Positions 20,886-29,979 of a stretch of DNA of 40,599 nt are shown in pieces. A model generated the notes under the pieces. The model was not told the origin of the DNA, ran no database searches, and saw nothing but the letters and a program-made list of their open reading frames with translations. Location of the stretch: positions 1-40,599 of the forward strand of contig JABFUD020000369.1 in NCBI GenBank assembly GCA_014529385.2. Direction: 5' to 3'. Made by a program: the position numbers and the translations under genes. Position 1 is the stretch's first letter. Each line of letters starts with the position of its first letter. Source of the DNA: Adiantum capillus-veneris. Taxonomy: Eukaryota; Streptophyta; Polypodiopsida; Polypodiales; Pteridaceae.

Positions 20886-21782
20886 CTAATGCTCGAAGTC
20901 TCGTCGCAATCGTCGTGCAAGCTGCATATCTTTTGGCTGTATTGTCACTCGCTTTGCATGAATGGCACATAGGTTGGTATCTTCCAACACTGAAATGATG
21001 TGGGCCTCTGCAGCTTCTTGACTAGCCTCTAGCGCTATTGCTTGCATTCTATACTGATTTCCATAGCTTTGAAGCACTTCCTTCATAGTGCGAGCAAAGG
21101 GGGCGCGTCGAATCAAGAGCTCTGTCGTCTTCTGGTAGTGGCGGATTTTTGCAAATGCCCTTGCTATTTTTCGGCGCCGCTGCGGTTGTCTTGGGGGCAC
21201 TTGCACATTTGCTGGCGGGCGGCATGAAGGCTTATTGAAAAACTTAGACTTGCGTCTGTTTACATGCTTAGGGGTTGGTTCTGCAGCCTGTTCTGATTCT
21301 TCCTCTTCCCTTGGTTGCCGATCTTGTCGTGTGGGGAGAGCTCCCTTGCCTTGAGGCAATGTCTTCCCCCCAACGGCCACCCGGTGTGTGCGCGGTATGT
21401 TTTCTCGCAGCCATGGTGGCTCACTCTCTGATTCAGTGTCTGTATTGACCACCCGAGTCCTAGATGGTCCTGCTTGTGATTGGGGGCGCAACGACTGCTC
21501 CCTATCGGACTCTGATGTTTGCTGGCCCTCTGCTTCTCTCCAGCGATGGGCACGTTGCTTCATTCTCTTTCTAGGTGTTATATCTTGAGGAGGTGGAGAT
21601 TCAACAGTCCTTGATGACTCTCGTGCCCTACCACCATGCCCACTACCAGAAGAGTTCCTGGAACGGCCAGGTGTTCGTGGCCGTTTTCTTGTGCCTTTAA
21701 GCCATGAAGGCTTCTCACATCCTTGGAGGGTGTTTTTGTTGGCAGGCGGATGCTCTTTCGCGGTTTGTTTGGTGCGCGCCAT
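20886..21782 (-). CDS. Histone H3-like protein with a long tail, encoded in a DNA element
   Basis: 298 codons, one exon, ATG 21782 in good context (CGAAATGG), ending 20886. Histone H3 wraps DNA with H4 in nucleosomes. The product begins ARTKQTAKE after Met, matching H3 residues 1-7 including K4; K9 is replaced by E. A tail of about 211 residues, rich in R, S, P, E and Q, has several nuclear-signal-like basic clusters ([24 protein letters not shown]). From about residue 212 comes an H3 fold: [15 protein letters not shown] (alpha-N), [11 protein letters not shown] (alpha-2) and [15 protein letters not shown]...[10 protein letters not shown] (alpha-2 end to alpha-3), keeping the Cys, His, Arg and Asp of the H3-H3 contact. 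Loop 1 has canonical length, not the longer loop of most centromeric H3 variants, although a long tail and an IRHYQK start recall those. No stop or frameshift is present. It reads the same way as the transposase-like gene, 139 bp downstream of it. Confidence 0.9.
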   Translation of the reverse strand: MARTKQTAKEHPPANKNTLQGCEKPSWLKGTRKRPRTPGRSRNSSGSGHGGRARESSRTVESPPPQDITPRKRMKQRAHRWREAEGQQTSESDREQSLRPQSQAGPSRTRVVNTDTESESEPPWLRENIPRTHRVAVGGKTLPQGKGALPTRQDRQPREEEESEQAAEPTPKHVNRRKSKFFNKPSCRPPANVQVPPRQPQRRRKIARAFAKIRHYQKTTELLIRRAPFARTMKEVLQSYGNQYRMQAIALEASQEAAEAHIISVLEDTNLCAIHAKRVTIQPKDMQLARRLRRDFEH

Positions 21783-21921
21783 TTCGTTGGTAAGAGCTCA
21801 CCTGTTATTAAGAAATAATTGATTTATAAGAGCATGCAATATTTATAAGGGCCCATTTACAAAGGGCCCTGTTCACACTAATTTTTTTAAAAGAAGTATT
21901 ATTTTTTAAATAAACATGTCA
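21783..21921 (-). promoter_or_regulatory. Short region between transposase-like gene and H3-like gene
   Basis: 139 bp. On the minus strand there are two TATA-like CTTATAAAT sequences (21839-21850 and 21821-21830) 40-70 bp before the H3 ATG, an AGGGCCC/GGGCCCT inverted repeat, and a possible splice acceptor (TTCTTAATAACAG) about 20 bp before the ATG. H3 could have its own promoter or be spliced from a longer transcript; the sequence alone does not decide. Confidence 0.4.
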
Positions 21922-24873
21922 CTAAGAGTTGGACCCTGCGTTCACGTTTAGTGACTCGCGCAGTATCCACTTTGATCCTTGTCGCACTCTGCATCGCCGC
22001 CATGCAGCATGCTTGGTGGGACCTTGCGACATTTGCCACTTGTTGCTATGCTCTTGATGACTCCATTTGCGCACTTCAATAGCAATCTTGGATTGTCGCG
22101 CACACTCCATTCTGAGCTTACGAGCAAAGGTTGTGCGAAAAAACCTGTTGAACATCTCCTCCAAATAATTGGATTGCACCATTCCACCACCATGTCGAGT
22201 ATTTTTGAAGTACACTCCCCTTGCTCGATAATGGGACTTCTCCATGCCTTGAGTGCTAAAAATTTCAAGCAATCCATACTTGTGCATAAAAAATGCACCA
22301 TGCGCAAACAAGATATGCTGTTCACATGAGTAAACGATCCACATTAGTAAATAAAAACAATCCCTTGTAATGAATACACCATGAATGACTTACCATGTAA
22401 TGTGTGATGTTATTTTCACCCCAAGAAAGGGTGAAGACCTTGGTAAAATCCGCCAAAGCTTCTTGAAATGATTGCCGTTGTTCTTCTGTTGTGCTGTTAA
22501 GGCTCATAAGCTTGACCATTTTATCAAAATGGGCCCAAACTTGCTTGCGCTTGTTTGCAAGATCGCCATTTGAATCATTGTCAGTAGTAGCTTTGCATAA
22601 CTCCTTCCAAAGCTCCCAAAGGTTACCTGCCTGCTGGTTGGAGCTGCTTTGAGCATCATATCGACTTGGCTTTCCTTGGGAAACTTTCTTCAAAAAGTGT
22701 CTAGCTTTTTGTCCACTCATTGACACTTGTTGAGCAATTTCATGGGCCTCCCCTGTGTTCTTTGCAGCAACTATAGACACATTTCCACCATGACAACCAA
22801 TGGAATTCAAGAGTACCTCCACTCTTTCGATCGCTTCCTGGGACTTTTCCAACGGTTTCATTGTGAAAGCATAGTCAATGTGGAGCTTCAATAGCCTATC
22901 AAAAATACGCATGAATGCGTGTAATGTACAAAAATGTACATTTGATAGAGGAAATCGAAAGATTGGATTCCAAGTGTGGTCCTTTTGATCACGGTCTGGG
23001 GCATTGAGCATGGGACATCTCAGAATAGACGCTTCCCATTCTCTACCTTCATCTCCGACATCATGAAAATCTAGCCCTTGTTCTCCATGCCCTTGCCATG
23101 GAAGCATGTAACTAGCCTTTGCAGTGCTCTTATGTGATTTTTGTCCATTAGGTTTGTACCCTCGAGTGCAAAATGGACAAGGCATGAGAGAAGAAGCCCC
23201 TTGTTTGCAGCCAAGCAAACACTTTATGGTCTTCAAATCCCCACCTAAGTGCCACTCCACATCATAACTACCAAAGCCCTCAATCTCCAACTTCTGACCT
23301 GCAATTTGGGAGTGTATTACTTTTGTGATCCATGGAGTTCTCTCAAAAATCCACGAAAGTACTCCATTGGTCTCTTTGGGCACCTCAATAGCACCCAACC
23401 ACCAAATGTCTTTCTCTGATTGCACGCTAAAAGATAGGGTGGGATATGGCTCGACTGAATCCCTTCGCTTGGTTCGTAGAAGGGCCTTGTTCATTAGAGT
23501 GACACTTAGCCTCTCTAACCTTCGGCCTTTCACTATTTGACACTCATCGAGTTTCAGCACAAAAGCGACTTTTGTGCCAAGCACTACAAAATAAATAGTG
23601 CTAAGACCTTAAACTTCTGCTTCTATGAAAAGAATAATACCAAAGAAAAAAATAAAGTGTGTCACCTTCTTCAGGTAACTCGTAAAATCTAAGCATGGCT
23701 TCTTGAAGCCGTCTAAGATCCACGAAAATATTTTTCCACATTGTGTAAGGAAAGCCCTTATTCTAAGGTCTTATGGATTGTTTCTTACCTTTTCCCCTTG
23801 TCTTTGTTGCGCACGAAGCATAAAGGGAAGTTGGCATTGTGTCCTCAATGTGTAGGTATGTCCCAATGCGGGAGAACACATCTTCGTTTGTGGCCTTCTT
23901 TGCGAGCTTGACCTTGTGAGGAACGGGAAATAGGTTTTCCACAATGCCATGTTCTTTGAGGGCATCCTTTAGGAGTTGAAAAATAGCCTGATAGGCTTTG
24001 GTGCTGATTCCAGCCTCATCACAAGCTTGTTGAACGTCATCATCATTAACCACATTTCTTAATTTACGCATAAGGTCCTTGGTGACTGCATCCTTAATGT
24101 GCTTACCTCCAGGTGATTGTAAGATAGAAATAACGTCCTCGGTATTGAGACAACTAGTGAGAATGTTGACTCGATTATCTTGGCTTGTTCCACTGCATGC
24201 CTCCTGGATGAAGTTTCTAGCAACAAATAAATATAAATGTTAGAAAATAGTGTAAAGTAAGAATGCAGCATGAAAGTAAAGAACCAATTCACCTTGTGGC
24301 TGTAACTCATTGTTTGCGTGCTCCTCCGGAATGTGCAAGAGTTTCAATGGATGAATACGGGCGTTTGCGTTCCCTTACACCAAGGGGTGTTTCTTTCAAG
24401 TATGTGATGGTGTTGGTAAGCTTCTCGATGTGGGACTCCTTTTCTTGCATTTGTTGTTCAAGACTTTTAACTACCCTCTCCGAAGAGGCAACACTCTCTT
24501 GTGATGCTGTCGTCTTGAGGTGAAGAGCTTGACATTCGTGCATCCACATATGCAAAGAAGCACCTGCACCCATACACAGCCGCTTGCAATAGCCTAACAA
24601 GCCTGCTTCTCCCCTCCCAAGAAATTGAAGAAATGTGGAAAGGCTATTAAACGGTGGATGGAAGCGGCTTATAGGATCGTAAGGGTACAAATGGCCATCC
24701 ACCCAAATGTCAACATTGGTCTCACAAGCGGTGTGACGTTCCTGTGATGACCTTTGATCACCTTCACTAGTGGTCTTCGGTGCAAATGCCGTGGGTAAGC
24801 GAATATGTATGCTTTTGGTGTGCGGAGTACGTGGTGGTGGAAGCAAACCATTTGTGATGTCCGTGAGCACCAT
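21922..24873 (-). pseudogene. Transposase-like gene of the DNA element, five exons, two breaks
   Basis: Deduced exons on the minus strand: 24873-24293, 24216-23789, 23756-23666, 23583-22394, 22317-21922 (stop TAG), about 890 codons; introns are GT-AG. N-terminal part: coiled coil (VVKSLEQQMQEKESHIEKL). Second part: ACDEAGISTKAYQAIF. Core: FVLKLDECQ, GGDLKTIKCLLGC...CPFC, VHFCTLHAFMRIFDRLL, then STQGMEKSHY. The order of acidic residues with a CxxC and a His between them fits an RNase-H-fold DDE transposase; from memory it resembles uncharacterised transposase-like proteins of invertebrates and algae, and in layout RAG1/Transib, but I cannot name the superfamily. Breaks: in-frame TGA at 24307-24309 just before the first donor, and a one-base phase mismatch between exons 2 and 3. 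This copy is probably inactive, or the exon model is off there. Confidence 0.6.
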
Positions 24874-25449
24874 GGAAGCTGTTGCGTGAGGAAGCAAATG
24901 ATGAAAAGATAGAGGGGGAAGGGTAGAGAGGCCGAGCAGGATGGGAGGAGAGAAGGAGGGAGGGAGGGGAGGAGGAGGAAGGTAGGGGCAGAGAGGGAGA
25001 GGAGAGGGAGAGGGAGAGAGGAGGGAGGAGGGAGGAGGATCAGAGAACAAAATGTTTATTACTTTTTGGGGGAAAAGATTTTTGAAAAAATGCACTTTCC
25101 AAGCTTGTGGGTTAAAAAATGGGTCAAAAAATGATTTTTGGATATGTATATATGTTGGGAGGGAGTTTTAAGTAAAAAACAAATAAAAATGAAAATTTAA
25201 AAAAAAAGTCAAATTTTGACTCTTTTTGACCCACGGAATTGCTGATGTGGACACACCCCTATGCTTCCTTCACTTTAAAAAAAGCTAGAGAGAGAAAGCA
25301 ACCCTTTAGGTCCACATCCTACATTTGTCTAAAAAAAAGGCTAGAAAAGCCTACTCAAAACTACCTTCTTCAATGCCCTTGCCCCCTAAACCCCACACAA
25401 CATTAGCCTTAATCCCTAAAAATTAGGATTCCTTACAAGGCCCATGCAA
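24874..25449 (-). promoter_or_regulatory. Right non-coding end of the DNA element: promoter side of the transposase-like gene
   Basis: About 575 bp. It includes a purine-only run on the plus strand at about 24940-25040 (CT-rich in the transcript), AT-rich stretches and the inner inverted block 25402-25416. An open frame extends upstream of the chosen ATG but is low-complexity proline/serine. No clear TATA box near the start. Confidence 0.4.
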
Positions 25450-25469
25450 GGTTCATATTTCTCCTAATG
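25450..25469 (-). repeat. Right terminal inverted repeat of the DNA element
   Basis: Reverse complement CATTAGGAGAAATATGAACC, 19/20 identical to 15470-15489. Confidence 0.75.
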
Positions 25470-25477
25470 CCCACCTC
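25470..25477 (+). repeat. Candidate 8-bp target duplication of the DNA element (right)
   Basis: CCCACCTC, matching CTCACTTC at 15462-15469 except for two C/T differences. Confidence 0.5.
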
Positions 25478-25784
25478 GATGCCTGAGCTGAATGTATCAA
25501 TCTCACAATGCTTCCATGTCTACCGAAGCTCCAAGATCCAATCTGTCGTCGATGTAGCCGTTGCAAAGCTTGCCGAGAAGAGGGAAGATGTTGTACACAG
25601 TGGGTTGATCTGTATAGGAACTGTGGACTGATCTGTGAACACTAGGAAGCTCCTAGGAGCTCTCCTGCAAGCCTTTGTATGGATGTCCACAAGCCTCCTC
25701 TATTTCTTTGCTTAGATCTGTGACCTCTCCGCCATAGCCGACGAGTTCATCGCGAAGCCGTTCATCTACGCTCTCACACCTATT
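25478..25784 (-). other. Leader of the minus-strand copia element (right part), no gene seen
   Basis: Sequence between the primer site and the DNA element. The minus-strand frame 25862-25653 runs from the LTR into the leader and has no known domain. Confidence 0.6.
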
Positions 25785-25796
25785 GCTCTGATCCCA
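25785..25796 (-). other. Primer-binding site, initiator tRNA-Met type
   Basis: Minus strand TGGGATCAGAGC, two bases after the LTR end. It matches the common copia site TGGTATCAGAGC except for one base. It fixes the element orientation. Confidence 0.85.
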
Positions 25797-25798
25797 AT

Positions 25799-25989
25799 TG
25801 AAGGGGATAGGAGAGCACCATAGACAAAGAGTGAGAGAGAGAAGGAGACACACGACACACAAATATGGGTGGTGAGACTCAAAGAGTGAGCAGCCGTCTA
25901 TACACTTATGCTATGTATAAGGTATACAAGTCAGTGGGGGCGCCCAGACTCTCGGCGCCGAGCAAGGCACAGTCGCCTATACCCCAACA
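25799..25989 (-). repeat. 5' LTR of the minus-strand copia element
   Basis: 191 bp, matching 3360-3549 with about 9% differences and a 1-bp indel. It is followed by the TGTAT duplication at 25990-25994. Confidence 0.93.
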
Positions 25990-27088
25990 TGTATAGCAAT
26001 CAGACATTGTTACTGCTTTCTTGAATGGTGACACATTTGAGGAAGTTTACGTAACGCATCCTTGTGGTTTTGTCAAGAAAGGACAAGAGGATAAGGTGTG
26101 CAAACGTAACAAAGCGTTGTATGGGTTGAAGCAATCTCCTCGTTGTTGGTATGACAAGCCTGACACTCATTTGGTCAAACAAGGATTTCGTAACAGTCTA
26201 GCCGAAAGCTCATTGTATGTAAAGCGTGAGGGTAGTGTCCTTCTCATTGTGGTTCGTTATGTGGATGATTCTCTAATCACTCGACCAAATGCGAGACATA
26301 TTGTAGTGTGATGATGGTATTGCCATGTGTCAAAAAAGTTACATAGATACATTGAGACTCCCATGGAAACAGGTTTGGAATTGAGTCTTCATGATGCTGA
26401 TGATCCTGCAGATGTCACTTTTTACCAAATTACTGTTGGATCCCTCATTTGTGTATGCAACACGAGGCTGGATATTCAATTTTCAGTCTCACAAGTTAGC
26501 AAATTTATGCATATATGGCCCAGGGTCTAAGCATTCGTTCTGTCAAGAGGATTATTTGCCACTTGAGTGGTACTTTATATTGTGGCTTGTTTTACCCCAA
26601 GGGGGGATCATTGCTGCTAGACTTACATGCGTTTTTGGACTCAGATTGGGCTGGTTGTTTTGACACATGAGTGTCCACAAGTGGTTTTTGTTTCATGCTT
26701 AGCACCTCATGCATATCATGGTTGAGCAAGAAGCAACCTACTATGGCCACTTCTAGTTGTGAGGATGAGTACGCAGTGTTCATAGGTACAATTGAGTGTA
26801 TATGGCTCAGACGTCTTATAGATGATTTGGGTGTTGGATCGGACACTACCAACACTATCTACACTGACACTCAGAGCACATTGGCTGAACTCATTTTTTC
26901 ATGCTCGCACAAAGCACATTGAGGTGCATTACCACTATGTCAAGGAGAGGCTCTCAGCACGCGAGATCAGCTTGGCTTATGTGCCAACACAGGACAACCT
27001 TGCAGATATTTTCACAAAGGCATTTTCTCGTGAGAAGTTTGAAGCTTTCCACAAAGCTTTGGGCTTACTCCTCTTTGTGGACTGATCA
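25990..27088 (+). pseudogene. Ty1/copia RT (right half) and RNase H
   Basis: Continues the gene broken at 3359: TAFLNGDTFEEVYV, ALYGLKQSPRCWYD, then the catalytic box RYVDDSL near 26262. Frame shifts follow near 26311 and 26530. RNase H is at about 26670-27085 with SGFCFMLSTSCISW, SSCEDEY, YTDTQS and LAYVPTQDNLADIFTKA, the usual copia C-terminus, ending at TGA 27083-27085. Several shifts and stops make it inactive. Confidence 0.9.
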
Positions 27089-27150
27089 TGTCCTCAAGGC
27101 ATGGCACTTCCCTTTACTCTATGTGCGAGCTCTCGTTCACCGCATCACCC

Positions 27151-27370
27151 AAGGGGAGATTTGCTACTATATACATGTGGTATTGATATGTGGGAAGACA
27201 CTTAGGACCACTGCGGTATTTTTTCCCTCATTGCATTGTATATATCCCTATCACTCTAGGCCTATCTATCTTTCCATTGCACACCAAGTACTATACTCTC
27301 TAACGTGTGCCTTGAGCTTCCTTCATCTTCTCCAAGCTATGTGTATTTTCTTGCAACCCTAATTCCAACA
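27151..27370 (+). repeat. Probable polypurine tract and 3' LTR of the plus-strand copia element
   Basis: AAGGGGAGATT at 27151-27161 followed by TGCTACTATA is a copia-type junction shortly after the RNase H stop. A CA end near 27370 (TTCCAACA) is possible, but there is no second LTR in the window to confirm the length. Confidence 0.45.
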
Positions 27371-27650
27371 TGTTTGTACTTTGTTCTAGCATAGTTCCCT
27401 GCCAAAACATTGGCCTAAATCTTCATTGATTTCTTCATTTCCCATGACAATCTTCAACTTTTTTTTCACCTCCCCACTGAGAGGTATTGTCTCCGTGAGA
27501 TTCTTCTCGTGAACCCATTTGTGCTATAGAAGGAATCGGAGCCTTTGTAAAAGAAGAATATTGTTGAGCTTTGATACCACTTTTATACGCTTGGAAACTC
27601 CAAGCAAGAAATCAATAGCAACACATGAACAACAACTACAAAATCATTTA

Positions 27651-27695
<45 letters not shown>

Positions 27696-28310
27696 GAGAG
27701 AGAGTCAACATGGCACAGCAGAGTTCAATGCCCAAATGCACTGGCCTTGGTGCCCCTTTTGGTATTTCTTTATTATTATGCCATAGGGGTCCTTTGCTCT
27801 CGGACTTTGTGTCTAGATTATTTGAAAAGTGAGGTCCCAGGGGATCTTATAAATAGTACAAGTGTTGCCCAAAGGTAGAGCCCCAAAATCACTTCTCTCA
27901 GAAGCGCTCCAAAAGCTAGCACCAAACACTCCAAAATCTACTAGTGCAATGTTTGGAGTCTCAAAGCTCAGTATTGGGTTATCAATTTATTGGTGCCTTT
28001 ATAATTAATTTTTGATAGTTTGTAAAGACTACTAAGAAATGCATATCTGTTTCACTTAGCAAAGCCTATCTGCTTCACTTATTCTAAGCTATGTGTTGGA
28101 AATTGGCAAAGGAAAATGGGCTAAGATAACTCTGTGAGATTGGTGAAGACTATTGTAGTGCAGACTTTTGGATATGGGTGAAATTCATTTGAAGTGTCTA
28201 TGTTGATGGATAAAGTATGGATTTGGGTCATCTTGTCTTCTTCATGCATACTTGCATACATGGCTAGGGCTACCCATTTTGTAAGAACACGTGATAATAT
28301 ATAGATGGTC

Positions 28311-28341
<31 letters not shown>

Positions 28342-28883
28342 AGTAACACAATGGTGAAATGAAACTATCATTTCTCCGTCATAAGTTGACGAGCTACTTC
28401 GGATGACGTCATACACCAATAGTTAAAAAGCCTACATTACTAGAATCATGCCTTGAATAAGGTTTATTTGTGAAGGTTGGCATTAATAAAAAGAGACAAG
28501 GATAGAGGAGTATTTGATATGCATAGTACTAGTTCAAATTGATTACAATCGCATGATTGATTGTATTTCATAAGATCAAAAGAAAATGTTTTTCTTATAT
28601 TCGAGTATGTGTGAGAAGCTATCAAGATATGCTTATGATTTCTATAAAAAAAACAAGATGTTAGTCCAAGCTCTAAATCCATTCCTTTTTGTATTTTCAA
28701 CACATGTTACGGATCAATGTTTACGGACAGACTAGACTCTGAAAACCAAAGAAATATTCGTCCGAAAGAAACTAACGAATGTATTCGAATTAGATGAAGA
28801 AGTTAATATATTGCATGTAGTCTTCAATGTGACAAAATTAGTTGATGATGTCACAAGGGTGACGGTGACCGACAGTAGCTAGC
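27371..28883. other. Non-coding stretch with simple repeats
   Basis: No gene supported. It contains a (GA)n run at 27658-27704 and a (TG)n run at 28315-28342. On the minus strand TGGTATCAAAGC at 27568-27579 differs by one base from a tRNA-Met primer site and may mark a further decayed LTR element, but no LTR pair is visible. Confidence 0.5.
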
Positions 28884-29273
28884 TTAGCCGTGGGTGGAGT
28901 TTTCGCACAAGTGTTTGTGTGCTTCTTCAGTGGTGCCAGAATAGATTAGGCAGAGACCCTCACCTGCATCAAGTATTTTTTTATCAGGACTAACTTCAAT
29001 AGTGGACTTGAAAGCGCAAAGAACTGGAAACTTGTATCTAGATTGGGAAAATACGAGCCCACACAAAATCCAAGGTTCGAACGTGTTTTCTGCATGAGGG
29101 GAGGGACTAGAGAGAGAGATTACTTGGATCAACGGGAACGAGGTGGGTGTAAACTCCCCCGATCCTGCCACAGTTAATGCCCTGCGGTCGCAAACGTGTC
29201 TACCAATAGATGTTTGCAGCATATGCACTGGCGTGGTAAAGACTAAGCAGAAAGCCGCATGAGCCCCGCCCAT
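28884..29273 (-). other. Uncertain ORF downstream of the secreted-protein gene
   Basis: Open from ATG 29273 to 28884 (about 129 codons), starting 80 bp after the stop of the gene at 29353-29873 on the same strand. It contains SPDKKILDAGEGLCLIY and TTEEAHKHLCEN. It may be a last exon, a separate gene or chance; a pyrimidine-rich ATGCAG at about 29090 could be a splice acceptor. I recognise no domain. Confidence 0.2.
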
Positions 29274-29352
29274 GGATGGTGGCACAAAGGGGCGCGGTAA
29301 TGGGTTTCATGTACGGGATCTGCAAACGGCCGACTTTGGCGGGCGCAGGCGC

Positions 29353-29873
29353 TCAACTGGAATCGGGGGCCCGGTAGGGATGGGAGTAGTGTTGTTGGTG
29401 GTGGTGGTCATCGGGGGAGGAGGCCGTGGGGACGAGGGCAGTAAGTGGACGCAGGTTTTCGACTAGGAGGTCACAATCCAGATTAGGTGAGCACACGAAG
29501 AACTTCAAGCACTGCAGCTGCACCCGTGGTGTATCAGGGAGAGGCAGGCACCCGGCCCTGGTGGCGGGATCAGGTGGAAGGCCGTCATCCATATCGGCCT
29601 GCCTGCAACCGGGAAGAATAAAGCGCAGTTTACCAATGCAGGCCAGGCGCGGCTCTGTACTCGTAAATTCCACGCAATTAGACACAGTACGTAGCGTTAA
29701 CAAATAATTATTGCAACAGCGTCAATAGTCTTGCAGCCATAAATTCAAAAGAATAATAGATAAAACGCACCCTGCAGCGGCATCGGCTGTGTCTGGGCTG
29801 GAAGCACCGCCTGTGTTGTGCACACATGAAGCGCTAGTGCCACCATCATCTTCACCATAACCTTCTTATTCAT
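29353..29873 (-). CDS. Putative small secreted cysteine-rich protein (two exons, 134 aa)
   Basis: ATG 29873. Exon 1 is 29873-29771, the intron 29770-29655 (GT...AG, 116 bp), exon 2 is 29654-29353 ending TGA; phases agree and the total is 405 nt. The N-terminus MNKKVMVKMMVALALHV followed by CTTQA looks like a signal peptide. The rest has six cysteines (ACIG, GCRQ, GCLP, QCLK, VCSP, DCDL) and a histidine-rich end (DDHHHQQHY). A TATA box lies 92 bp upstream. Such proteins are often apoplastic in plants, but I recognise no family. It is the only gene here that looks like an ordinary host gene; expression data are needed to confirm the exon model. Confidence 0.45.
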
Positions 29874-29964
29874 GCCAAGACTTGTCCTCCAGTGATTCAT
29901 ATTGACTAGACCTTTTTTCCTCCGCTACTGATCGAATGAATGAATAAAATGCCATAAAGTGACC

Positions 29965-29972
29965 TTTATATA
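29965..29972 (-). promoter_or_regulatory. TATA box of the putative secreted-protein gene
   Basis: Minus strand TATATAAA, 92 bp before ATG 29873. The spacing allows a 5' UTR of about 60 nt. Confidence 0.5.
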
Positions 29973-29979
29973 CATAATT

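Larger units (their letters stand above)
15470..25469. mobile_element. 10.0-kb DNA element with histone H3-like gene, transposase-like gene and hairpin array
   Basis: Ends are CATTAGGA...TCCTAATG with 20-bp terminal inverted repeats matching at 19 of 20 positions, and a second inverted block GGGATTAAGG(T/C)TAAT slightly inside each end. A probable 8-bp target duplication flanks it. It lies in the leader of the minus-strand copia element, so the insertion is younger than that element. It contains three plus-strand genes of unknown function (16215-19378), three palindromes (19559-20726) and two minus-strand genes (H3-like 20886-21782, transposase-like 21922-24873). The two gene blocks converge on the palindromes. 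No reverse transcriptase or LTR is present inside. The boundaries are inferred from the terminal repeats; an empty site would settle them. Confidence 0.75.
3360..25989 (-). mobile_element. Non-autonomous Ty1/copia-type LTR element (gag-protease only), carrying two nested insertions
   Basis: Bounded by 190/191-bp LTRs in the same orientation and a perfect TGTAT duplication. Read on the minus strand the LTR starts TGTTGGGG and ends CCTTCA, as copia LTRs do. The primer site lies next to the right LTR and the polypurine tract next to the left LTR, so transcription runs right to left. About 3.4 kb remain if the two nested elements (4984-14186 and 15470-25469) are discounted. That holds gag with a zinc knuckle and a protease, but no integrase, reverse transcriptase or RNase H. 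It would have needed a partner element. The two LTRs differ at roughly 9% of sites by eye, so it is not recent. Confidence 0.9.

Noticed and set aside
21260-21588. Open frames overlapping the H3-like gene on both strands (for example 21260-21553 minus, 21388-21588 plus)
   Set aside because: Shadows of the H3 tail, with no recognisable content and no start context.
20886-21782. Calling the H3-like gene a centromeric H3 (CENH3)
   Set aside because: The long tail and ARTK start would fit, but loop 1 has canonical length and alpha-2/alpha-3 read like ordinary H3. Only a phylogeny can place it.
15470-25469. Treating the region as a Helitron or Maverick/Polinton
   Set aside because: No Rep/helicase, no protein-primed polymerase, no capsid or retroviral-type integrase motif, and the ends are inverted repeats with a duplication.
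27658-28342. (GA)n and (TG)n runs as regulatory elements
   Set aside because: Ordinary microsatellites with no gene next to them.
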